The notes under the pieces: generated by a model
Databases searched by the model: none
What the model was told of the DNA's origin: nothing
Seen by the model: the letters and a program-made list of their open reading frames with translations, nothing else
Made by a program: the position numbers and the translations under genes
Shown here: positions 1 to 8,000 of the stretch, piece by piece
How positions within the stretch are numbered: the stretch's first letter is position 1
How the letters are laid out: each line of letters begins with the position of its first letter
NCBI RefSeq assembly: GCF_000772535.1
Contig: NZ_JSUM01000012.1
Coordinates: forward strand, 1 to 64,000
DNA length: 64,000 bases
Source: Chelonobacter oris
Lineage (GTDB): Bacteria; Pseudomonadota; Gammaproteobacteria; Enterobacterales; Pasteurellaceae
Direction of reading: 5' to 3'

Positions 1-1
1 C

Positions 2-614
2 AGTCAAGTTGTAGGGGCGTTAAGTGCGGCAGCGATGGCGAACAACGGCACAGATGCTTATCAAGGGGCTGAGACGGCGAAAAGTGCGGTTGAGAATAAT
101 TTATTTAGGTATGTTGAAGAAAATCCAGAAGTTGCAAATAATATGTTTGTTCTTTCTAAAGCAAATTCAGTAAGTAAGAAAATTGAAGAAAAAGTTTTAG
201 AAGAACTACCGGCTCGCACAATTCCACATTATATGATAATAGAAGGGGTTCTGTATAAGTATCCAATAAAAGTAGCAGTTAATACTAGAACTGCCGATAT
301 ATTCACTGGAGTAGGCATGAATCCACTGACTGCACCCACTTCAGGATTATCTATGTCAACTCAGATAGGATGGATTACTAATTTAGATAAGTATGAACTT
401 GGTAATAATTTAGGTGCGACGATCAATAAAACCCTAGAGGGGGAGTATTGGTGGAAGTCTTTGCTATAGTCTTGTTTGCAGTTCTTTTTCTAAGACGATT
501 GTAATTAATGGTAATTCTAAATATTTGTTAAGTGTTGGAGCTGGAGGTGGTGTTTCTGTTAGTTCAGATTATTTATATAAAGTAACAGGAAGAGATAGTA
601 ATGAATCTAATTAA
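2..614 (+). pseudogene. CdiA/FhaB C-terminal toxin module 1, 5'-partial and frameshifted
   Basis: The reading frame is open from the left edge of the window, so this is the 3' end of a longer gene or an orphan cassette. It has the pre-toxin segment ending in VENN (around base 100) typical of CdiA/FhaB contact-dependent inhibition proteins, then a tail of about 130 residues that I do not recognise. The frame stops at 469. Removing one G from the 5-G run at 439-443 lets translation continue to a TAA at 612-614, and the restored tail (GSIGGS...CYSLVC...SVGAGGGVSVSS) aligns with the end of the paralogous module at 1448-2302. The restored end overlaps the next start codon by 14 bases, as expected for a toxin/immunity pair. 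The frameshift is either true decay or a sequence error. Membership of the polymorphic toxin class is well supported; the activity is unknown. Confidence 0.72.
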
Positions 615-984
615 AAAAACAAACAAGCTTAAAATAGCTAGTGTTATGATGCTACCTTTATGGATTTTCTTTCTTTTATTCTCATTTTTAAAGGTTAATG
701 GAGTGAAAATTGAAAACAAGAGAAATGACACTAAAATAATAAATATTCTTAGTCAAGAATATGGTCGGATTGAAAAATATGATAATAAAAGTTCTACATT
801 TGGTTATGGCTTGATTTATTTTAATAATATTTATTTTTCTAATTGTCGAGATAAATTAATAAGATTAGGATTTAATCCTAAAGGGGGATATTATTGTTAT
901 GAAAAAACAGAAATTTCCATTCTGATAATAGATGGGAAGAAATTGTTTAGATATTACTATCCAAGTGAAAAGTGTCAAAATTAA
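601..984 (+). CDS. putative membrane-anchored immunity protein for toxin module 1
   Basis: 127 residues with one strongly hydrophobic segment (about 12-34) after a lysine-rich start, so probably a single-pass inner-membrane protein with the rest in the periplasm. I do not recognise a named family. Its C-terminal half resembles the protein at 2299-2664: both have LGF-x-P, a cysteine about ten residues later, and a closing YP-x-E-x-C. It overlaps the restored end of the upstream toxin frame, the usual arrangement for an immunity gene. Role assignment rests on position and paralogy, not on homology to a known immunity protein. Base composition is very AT-rich compared with the core genes to the right. 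Confidence 0.6.
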   Translation: MNLIKKTNKLKIASVMMLPLWIFFLLFSFLKVNGVKIENKRNDTKIINILSQEYGRIEKYDNKSSTFGYGLIYFNNIYFSNCRDKLIRLGFNPKGGYYCYEKTEISILIIDGKKLFRYYYPSEKCQN

Positions 985-1001
985 TTAAAGTATGTAGTCG
1001 A

Positions 1002-1092
1002 TTGAAAGGCGGCATTATCGACAGCAAAGCGACGGCAGAAAACAACCGCTTCAGCACCGGTACATTGACCACGGAGAACATCGAAATGCGCA
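1002..1092 (+). pseudogene. fhaB: remnant of an FhaB-type haemagglutinin repeat
   Basis: In the frame beginning at 1002 the DNA reads LKGGIIDSKATAENN, then RFSTGTLTTENIEMR, which resembles the repeat region of large FhaB/HecA exoproteins. There is no start codon or full gene around it, so it is a leftover piece of an fhaB-like gene. It lies just upstream of the Imm8-like gene and contains the left copy of a 23-base direct repeat. Confidence 0.55.
1068..1090 (+). repeat. 23-bp direct repeat, left copy
   Basis: accacggaGaacatcgaaat followed by gcg recurs at 1497-1519 with one mismatch (G/A). It encodes the TTENIEMR part of the FhaB repeat remnant. The two copies bracket the Imm8-like gene, which suggests the cassette was inserted or exchanged by homologous recombination through fhaB repeat sequence. 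Confidence 0.6.
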
Positions 1093-1113
1093 TCTTAATA
1101 TTGAGGATAAATA

Positions 1114-1464
1114 ATGAAAGCAAAATTAAAACTAATAAGTGACTTATTCGGTGAATTTGAACCTGCTGAATATTCACCTAAAGAAATTGATATCTTTCAC
1201 GTATCATTATTACTTGGTATTGGAGCAAATGAAAATGATTCTATAGATTATTTTGATGTTTTTGTATGCACGCCAAAATGGATAGATCTTAACGAAAGAA
1301 AACCAATTTTATTAAGAAATACGATCGTAGTCAAAGATTATAACTTTAAGGAAATTATTAGGTACATAAATTCATTTATAGATAGTTGTGATGGGAACGA
1401 TTGGGAGGAAATAGCACATAAACTGTCGAAACTTTTCCGATGGGAATTTGATGATTATAAATAA
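1114..1464 (+). CDS. Imm8-like immunity protein
   Basis: 116 residues, acidic and soluble, with no signal peptide. The pattern FHVSLLLGIG...FDVFVCTPKWI...YNFKEIIRYIN resembles the Imm8 family of immunity proteins from polymorphic toxin systems (from memory; an HMM search would settle it). A good ribosome-binding site (gaggataa) precedes the ATG. No cognate toxin tail is next to it: it sits between module 1's immunity gene and module 2, flanked by the 23-bp repeats, so it looks like an orphan immunity gene kept after its toxin was lost. Its last 17 bases overlap the first in-frame ATG of the next frame. Confidence 0.6.
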   Translation: MKAKLKLISDLFGEFEPAEYSPKEIDIFHVSLLLGIGANENDSIDYFDVFVCTPKWIDLNERKPILLRNTIVVKDYNFKEIIRYINSFIDSCDGNDWEEIAHKLSKLFRWEFDDYK

Positions 1465-2302
1465 TATTAATAACATCAAATTCTTATCTGGGATTAACCA
1501 CGGAAAACATCGAAATGCGTCTGCGAATGTAATAGCACACACTTTGCTGGGGGCAATTGAAGCAAGTGCAACGGGTAATAATGCGTTGGTAGGTGCGGCA
1601 GGCTCTGCAACAGCCGAGTTAACGGCACCAATTCTCACTGAACGGCTCTATGGTAAATCTGTTAAAGGACTGACTGAATCGCAAAAAGAAACGGTTTTAA
1701 CACTTAGCCAAATTGTGTCGGGGTTAAGTGGTACATTAATTGGTGATGGTACTCAAAGTGCGGTCGTGAGTGCTGAGATAGGGAAAAGAGCAGTTGAGAA
1801 TAATTGGATAAAGCATATGATGAAAAATCCTCAAATTGCTAATGACATGCTATTTTCAGAATTAGCCAAGGAAAAGCAAGACGAAGTAGAAAAAGAAATA
1901 TCAAAACAATCTTTGAAAGAGCTGGCAGATAGGGGAATTCCACACTATCTTGCCAGTAGCATAGCGCTAGGAGAAGCATCAGCAAAAATAGCCATAAATA
2001 CAAGGAATGCAGATTTATTCGGAGGCTATGAAATATCACCCAATATGACATCAAAGCCATCGAGAATTATTTCTATGGAAACAGGTTGGATCGTTAACTT
2101 AAAAAAAGAAGATTTAGGTGATAATCTCTCAAGGGTAATAAGTAATACTCTAGAAGGGCAAAGTGTTGGTGTAAAAGGCTGTTATTATGGGGTGTGTTTT
2201 GGTTTTTCAGAAACCATTTCTCCAGAACCTAAAAAGCTTTTTTCGATAGGTACTGGTATAGGATATTCTGCTGGCTCTGATAAGATGGATAAAATAAAAT
2301 GA
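1448..2302 (+). CDS. orphan CdiA/FhaB C-terminal toxin module 2
   Basis: 284 residues if the first ATG is used, though the first ~24 residues do not look like CdiA and the real start may be later. From about residue 25 it reads like the CdiA pre-toxin region (ANVIAHTLLGAIEASATGNN; LYGKSVKGLTESQKETVLTL), reaching the VENN-equivalent AVENN near residue 118. The effector tail follows: GIPHYLASS, INTRNADLFGG, GWIVNLKKEDLG, TLEGQSVG, then GCYYGVCFGF and a glycine-rich end (SIGTGIGYSAGS). The tail matches the frame-restored tail of module 1 and keeps the CYxxVC motif. There is no TPS secretion domain, so alone it cannot be exported and delivered; it could serve as donor DNA for recombination into a full-length fhaB. 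A USS lies at 1756-1764. It overlaps the next gene by 4 bases (ATGA). Confidence 0.68.
   Translation: MMIINNINNIKFLSGINHGKHRNASANVIAHTLLGAIEASATGNNALVGAAGSATAELTAPILTERLYGKSVKGLTESQKETVLTLSQIVSGLSGTLIGDGTQSAVVSAEIGKRAVENNWIKHMMKNPQIANDMLFSELAKEKQDEVEKEISKQSLKELADRGIPHYLASSIALGEASAKIAINTRNADLFGGYEISPNMTSKPSRIISMETGWIVNLKKEDLGDNLSRVISNTLEGQSVGVKGCYYGVCFGFSETISPEPKKLFSIGTGIGYSAGSDKMDKIK
1497..1519 (+). repeat. 23-bp direct repeat, right copy
   Basis: Matches 1068-1090 except for one base. Here it falls out of frame with module 2, which points to a recombination junction rather than a functional coding repeat. Confidence 0.6.
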
Positions 2303-2664
2303 TTGATGTAAGAAGAATATTCGTTTTATTTATTTCTGTATTGCTTGTTGTTTATATATCCTATATGGGAAATGATAAGAAAGAAATTTCTTGGGAGACA
2401 AAAGATATATTTAAAAAAGAATTACAAAAGGAGTTTGGTGAGAAAATCATAAGGATCCGTGATTCTAGCCAAACCTCAGCTTTGATGTTTTTCGAGTTTG
2501 ATAGAGCTGATAAAAAAACGTTATCAAATTTTGTTGTATCCTTAGGATTTTTTCCAATGAAAGAATCAAATAATGAGTTTTGCTTAAGAAAACAATATAT
2601 TCGTATTTTTTATTTAGAGAATAATTATAGATTAATGTATGTATATCCTGATGAACAGTGTTGA
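2299..2664 (+). CDS. putative membrane-anchored immunity protein for toxin module 2
   Basis: 121 residues: a short basic start, one hydrophobic helix (about 6-24, FVLFISVLLVVYISYM), then a hydrophilic domain probably in the periplasm. The ATG overlaps the toxin stop (ATGA), so translation is probably coupled. The C-terminal part parallels the protein at 601-984: LGFFP, then a cysteine, and a final YPDEQC. The two shared cysteines could form a disulphide in the periplasm. Family not recognised; the immunity role is inferred from position and from co-duplication with the toxin module. Confidence 0.6.
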   Translation: MIDVRRIFVLFISVLLVVYISYMGNDKKEISWETKDIFKKELQKEFGEKIIRIRDSSQTSALMFFEFDRADKKTLSNFVVSLGFFPMKESNNEFCLRKQYIRIFYLENNYRLMYVYPDEQC

Positions 2665-2667
2665 TAA

Positions 2668-2922
2668 GATGTAACCAGTGAAGAAATTTCCGCACGGAGT
2701 TTAATCGAATAGCTTTATGGCAAAGCAGCGAACGAACTGACCGCCGACGAGAAAGAAACCATCTCAAGCCTCAGTCAAGTTGTGGGCGCACTAAGTGCGG
2801 TAGCGGTGGCAAATAATGGAACCGACGCATATCAAGGGGCTGAAGTAGCGAAAAGTACGGTTGAGAATAATGCGTTAATGAATATAGCCGTTAAAGGTTG
2901 CATGCATATTCATGCATATTAA
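2668..2922 (+). pseudogene. decayed third CdiA/FhaB pre-toxin module
   Basis: One frame reads DVTSEEISARSLIE, a TAG stop at 2710-2712, then LYGKAANELTADEKET, SQVVGALSAVAVANNGT and a VENN motif, before ending at TAA 2920-2922. This is the standard pre-toxin region of FhaB/CdiA. It lacks a start, contains a nonsense codon and has no effector tail. About 100 bases (2772-2871) closely match 1-100 of the window. The USS seen at 82-90 is present here in mutated form (aagtacggt). Confidence 0.6.
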
Positions 2923-3392
2923 TGTATGTAAAAAAGAGATACCGTGATGAATTCCGGCGGCGATTTGCTCGAAACGCATTACAACGTATCGGATGTGAAT
3001 TACCTGTATGGGCGTGATGTCAGCCATGAACGAAACGGGTACCGGCAGTGCAGGTGATATATGATATATTTATCAAGTGAGTATGAAATTTTAAAAAACC
3101 TTTCCGCACGCCAAACGAAGTCATGAAATGTAATCTCTTACAAAAAGCGAGAGCCGGATCACAAATTTACTTTTTGTGATTTAAGTGTCGGCGATGTCCT
3201 CTATATAATCGCTTCTTCTATTATTCCTTTCCTTTTATTACTTTTTGATTTTTAGTCAGTTTTTTATAGGACTACTCGGAAATCATATTTTTCGTAAATA
3301 TTATTGCGAATAATTCTCAAGTCTATATCATTCCACAAATTTAATAACTATTAGTTATTATTATTGGTGGTTATTATTTCAACGGATAGTTT
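2923..3392. other. intergenic region upstream of the two-partner secretion operon
   Basis: About 470 bases without a convincing gene. A frame from 2947 (MNSGGDLLETHYNVSDVN...) stops at 3051-3053 and may be another exoprotein scrap, but I cannot assign it. An 8-bp inverted repeat (ATCACAAA/TTTGTGAT, 3158-3180) could form a hairpin. The right half is very AT-rich and should hold the promoter of the fhaC-like gene; a perfect 9-bp palindrome lies at 3342-3360. Confidence 0.4.
3342..3360. promoter_or_regulatory. perfect palindrome upstream of the TPS transporter gene
   Basis: TAATAACTA-T-TAGTTATTA, two perfect 9-base arms around one base, ends 32 bases before the start codon at 3393. Its place in the presumed 5' leader or promoter suggests an operator. 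It lacks the G/C run and T-tract of a terminator. The binding protein is unknown. Confidence 0.4.
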
Positions 3393-5048
3393 ATGAAGTC
3401 AACGATTAAAAGTGCGGTCGGAAAGGGGTTGCTCCCGTTTTTGATCGGAATGCCGTTTAGTGTAGCGGCGGAAGTCGCCGTTCAGCACGAGCAGAGTTTG
3501 CGTGACAGTGAGCGTGAGATTCAACAACAGATTGAACAAAACCGCTATCAACAGCTGTCGGCACAAAAAGATCAATCGCTCGAAGAATCTTCAGATGAGG
3601 CATTGTCGACACACTGTTTGCCGATTAACGGCGTACAGCTTTCAGGTATTACTTTGTTAGACAAACAAGATTTGGCGGGTTTATCGACCATTCCCGGCGA
3701 CTGTATTAACGATGAAAATGTTAATCGTTTGGTCAGAGAGTTGACCCGGCGTTATTTGGATAAAGGCTATATTACAACGCGCGTGGTGTTTGCGCCGTTA
3801 GATGAAAATAATACCTTGCGGCTGCATGTCGTGGAAGGTGTGTTAGAGGCAATCGAAAGTGATGACGATCGGTTTTCGGTCGGCAATGTGTTTCCGAATA
3901 TGCAGGGTAATGCGCTGAATATCCGTGATTTGGATCAAGGGTTGGATCAATTGAATCGGCTGCAATCCAATCAGGTTACGCTGGATATTGTGCCCGGTAC
4001 GAAATTCGGCAGCTCGATTTTACGCTTGAAAAATCAGCGGAAATCGCCTTATCACGTCTCTTTTTCAGTAGATAATTACGGCAATCGGCGTACAGGGCGA
4101 ACCTTGGGGCGCATTGGGTTAAGTGTAGATAATTTTAGTGGACATTCGGATTTTTTATCGTTGAACCACAGCCGGAATTTAACCGATCGCTCAATTGGTT
4201 ATAACCGCACATCAAGTGCATTGTATTTTATTCCGTACGGCTATTGGACGGCGAGCCTATTTGCATCTCAAGCCGAATCGTCTTCGCTTTTGCCGTTGTC
4301 CGGCGCACGTTATAACGGCTCAAGTCGGCAAATCGGGGCGCGTTTGGATCGGGTGCTTTCACGAGATCAGCGTAAGATCAATACGCTGAGTATCGGTTTG
4401 AGCCATAAACAGAGCCGCAGTGAGCTGTTGGGCTATCGGCATCCGGATCAAAATATACGCTTAAGCGTGGTTGATCTCAGTTTCGATCAGTTGCGTGTGC
4501 TGGAGAACGGTACATTGACGCTGAATCTCGGCATTCAGAAAGGATTGGGAATTTTTGGGGCGAGTGCTGCCGATAGCGGTCGTTTGACCGAACCGCACTT
4601 TACGAAATGGAGTGCAAGTGCGGATTGGCAATATTCAATGACAATGGCGGAAAAGTCCTTTCAGATGAATCACCACTTTGCTGCGCAATATTCGCGGGAT
4701 CGTCTGCCGTCAATGGAAACGTTTGATTTAACCGGACGCCATGTCGTACGGGGCTTTGACGAATTGAGCCTCAGCAGCGACAGCGGCTGGTATTTGCGTA
4801 ATACCTTGTCCTATCCGATAAGCTACGGTGCGGTGCGTTTAGCGCCTTATATCGGAGTTGACGCAGGACGATTATTTAACCGAAAAAGCACGAATGCCTG
4901 GCAAAGTGCGGTCGGAACCAGCTTTGGGATTCGCTTGGGTTATCAGCAGTTAAGCGGATCCTTTTCTTTTGATCGCGGGTGGTTTGTTTCATCGCCCGGC
5001 CGACAAAATGAAAGCCGATTTTTAGGCAAAATTACCCTGTATTTTTAA
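3393..5048 (+). CDS. fhaC: two-partner secretion outer-membrane transporter (FhaC/ShlB family)
   Basis: 551 residues, the normal size for this family. An N-terminal signal peptide (about 1-26, ending VAA) is followed by a glutamine-rich linker (about 30-65) and a ShlB-type POTRA region (CLPINGVQLSG...GDCIND...LTRRYLDKGYITTRVV). The C-terminal half is a 16-strand Omp85-type barrel ending in ITLYF with a terminal aromatic residue. It moves the partner exoprotein encoded immediately downstream (34-base gap) across the outer membrane. The cysteine pair in the POTRA region matches the family. The ribosome-binding site is weak (acgga). The symbol is a family label; species-specific names vary. Confidence 0.88.
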   Translation: MKSTIKSAVGKGLLPFLIGMPFSVAAEVAVQHEQSLRDSEREIQQQIEQNRYQQLSAQKDQSLEESSDEALSTHCLPINGVQLSGITLLDKQDLAGLSTIPGDCINDENVNRLVRELTRRYLDKGYITTRVVFAPLDENNTLRLHVVEGVLEAIESDDDRFSVGNVFPNMQGNALNIRDLDQGLDQLNRLQSNQVTLDIVPGTKFGSSILRLKNQRKSPYHVSFSVDNYGNRRTGRTLGRIGLSVDNFSGHSDFLSLNHSRNLTDRSIGYNRTSSALYFIPYGYWTASLFASQAESSSLLPLSGARYNGSSRQIGARLDRVLSRDQRKINTLSIGLSHKQSRSELLGYRHPDQNIRLSVVDLSFDQLRVLENGTLTLNLGIQKGLGIFGASAADSGRLTEPHFTKWSASADWQYSMTMAEKSFQMNHHFAAQYSRDRLPSMETFDLTGRHVVRGFDELSLSSDSGWYLRNTLSYPISYGAVRLAPYIGVDAGRLFNRKSTNAWQSAVGTSFGIRLGYQQLSGSFSFDRGWFVSSPGRQNESRFLGKITLYF

Positions 5049-5082
5049 TCGAAAACCAATAATCTTAAATAGAGGAAAAATT

Positions 5083-8000
5083 ATGCGATCTTTTAAATTG
5101 TCATTCAGCGGCAAGCTGAGTTGTACATTAAGTATTGCTTTATTAGGCGGGATAACCGCTGCTGTATCACATGCGAATCAGGATATTGTCGGCGGCGGCC
5201 ACTCGGCGCCGACGGTTATCGGCGTAGCGGCAAACGGTGCGTCGGTGGTGGAAATTGTGACCCCGAATGCTCAGGGATTATCGCACAATACGTATGATAA
5301 ATATAATGTGAATCAAGCCGGTGCGGTATTGAACAATTCACTGAAAGACGGAAAATCCCAATTGGCGGGCGAACTGAATGCCAATCCGAATTTAAAAAAT
5401 GATCAGGCGGCGAAAGTGATCTTGAATGAAGTGGTCAGCCGTAATCCGTCGTTGTTGTTGGGGCAACAGGAAGTTTTCGGCATGGCCGCCGATTATGTAT
5501 TGGCAAACCCGAACGGCATTACCTGTGACGGCTGCGGTTTTATCAATGTGCCGCGCGCCTCAATGGTAGTCGGACAGGCTGAAATCGATCAGGGCAAGAT
5601 TAAAAACCTGAAAACCGCAAACAATAAGAACAGTTTGGACATTAAAGGGAAAGGCGTATCGGGCAGTGATGTACTGGATTTAGTTGCACCGAAGATCAAT
5701 GCGTCGGGGCAAATTAAAGCAAAACAAGAAATTAATGCGTTTACCGGTCGTAATAGCGTCGATTATGAAACGAAAAAAGTGGTCAACAGACAAAACCGTG
5801 AGGTCGGGCTGGACGGTTATTATGTCGGCGGTATGCAGGCAGGGCGGATTAACATTGTCAGCACCGGTGCCGGCAACGGCGTAAATCTCAGTGGGGATAT
5901 TCAAACGAGCGATCAAAGCGGTTTGAATGTAAAAGCCGTCAGCGTGATTAATTTTGTGGCGGCGGACGTTAAAGGCAATGTCAGTGCGATTGGACAAGAT
6001 GTGAAGCTGACCGGCAAAATAAGCGAAAAAACCGAAACAATCCAACGTGACGGGAATTACTCGGCACATAACGGCGCCAGCAAGAAACGTGCCGAAAAAG
6101 AGAGCCAAAGTTGGAAGGGTACTGATATTCGGGGCGATAAAGTGGTATTGGCGGCAAAAAACAGCGTGAATTCCACCGCAAGCAATATTCAGGCAAAATC
6201 ATTGAATGTAGTCGGCAGAAAGGTGAATTTGGATTCACAAAAACTGACGTCTAAAAATACCGAGTTGGATCACAACTGGAAATACTCGTGGGAGCATAAT
6301 CAAACCCGAGTCAACACCGTTGAAACGCAGGTCGGGAATAGTTTTCGAGCCGATGAGACCACCATTCGGGCGACAGAATATGATGTTAATATTCAGGGCG
6401 GTTTGATTGAGGGCAAAAAGCAATTGTCGGTCAGAGCCGATAAAGGCAACGTCTTCACCAACGGCAGTGTTGAAAAAGTGACGGATCTTGATGTCGGCAA
6501 TAAACGCAACCACACCGCCAGTCTGGAAACCGGCAGTTGGAATATTGTCACGGAACAGGAGCATTTGTATAAAACAGAGTTGGCCGGTGACGGTGCAATC
6601 GGTGTTTCCGCCGCAAAAAATGTCAATATTACCGGCACCGACATTATCGGCAGCGGAGATATTCTGTTGAATGCCAACGGCAAAGTCAATGTCGGCGCGC
6701 AGCAAATCAGCAACAATAAAGTCACACGTGACAACCAAGTTTATTGGGGCGGGATCGGCGGTGGTTACGATAAAGACAACAACCGTAGCGACAAGTTACA
6801 AGTGGCGTCCGAAATCGAAAGTAAAGGCATGATTATTGTCAGCGGCGATCAAGGTGTACAGGTGCAGGGCAGTAAAATTGTGGCGGATAAAGGCGGTTAT
6901 GCGCAATCCAAAACCGGTTCGGTAAACGTGGATAATGCAACCAATTTCAGCCATGAGATTATTGAGCAGCGTAACGGCACGGTGTTCAACATCACCAAAG
7001 ATTCACAATTCAGTGATGAGAAAACCGAAAAAGCCAAACAATCCGAATTGGTTTCCAATGCCAAATTTGACATTATTTCCAACCAGAATATTGCCATTAT
7101 CGGCAGTTTGATCAAGGTGGCGGAGCAGTTGAACCTGAAAGCGGTCGGAAACATCGATATTGAGGGTGCCAGACAAACCTTGGATCGCCAGAGCAAAACC
7201 CGTGAGCTGAGAGGCTCGGCGTATGCCGGGCAAGACGGTGATAAACAGTATCGTGCCGGTGTCGGAATTGAGCTTGAAAGCACAGCCGAAGCCCGCAGCG
7301 AAACGTCACATTTGGGCAGCACGGTGCAAGGCGGAACCATCACAGTGTCCAGTGAAAAAGATGTCAACATCAAAGGCTCGACGCTGAAAACCGATAAAGG
7401 CAACGCCGGTGTGAATGCTGAAAATATCCGTATTACCGCACAGCAAGACACCGCAGTGGTGAATAAGGAAAACAAAAAAGCCGGTTTCGGGGTTTATGCC
7501 GGCGGCGGAATGGATCGTGTCACTATCGGATTGGAAAGCGGTTTGACGAAAACCGGCAGCGAGAAAGAAACGTCGACCGCACTTGAATCTTCAAGTGAAA
7601 TCAGCGGTGATTTGTCACTGAATGCGAAAAACGCATTGCAGTACGAAGGCGGAAAACACCAAATCGGCGGCGCTTTAAGTGAAAATGCCGCAACGATTCA
7701 ACGCAAAGCGGCGACAAATAGCGAAACCGGTAAAACAACGACCACAACCTTTAAGCATGATGTCGGGGCCAGTGCGGATATCGGCGGTATTACCCGCCCG
7801 ATTGAAAAAGCCGTGAACGGTCTGGCGGACGGGAATCCGGTCGGTGCGTTTGCATCTGTCAATGCAATCGGGGCGCCAAACGCCAATGTGACCGTGAAAT
7901 TCAGCGGCGGAACCAAAGTCGAGCACAGCGAAAGCAGCCAAGCGACAGGTGTTCAAATTCAGGCCGGCAGCGTGGCGGCAACCGCCGACAGTATTCGTGA

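Noticed and set aside
1448-1520. The first ~24 residues of the module 2 frame as a true N terminus
   Set aside because: They derive from the end of the Imm8 gene and the out-of-frame direct repeat; CdiA similarity starts only after them.
3158-3180. ATCACAAA...TTTGTGAT as a CRP site
   Set aside because: The half-sites are in the reverse order (TCACA before TGTGA) and separated by 13 bases; it is better read as a hairpin.
6897-7475. Long minus-strand frames inside fhaB (also 6235-6738, 8247-8585, 9048-9386)
   Set aside because: They lie fully within the exoprotein, have no ribosome-binding sites and show the reversed Gly/Asn/Ser codon pattern of the repeats.
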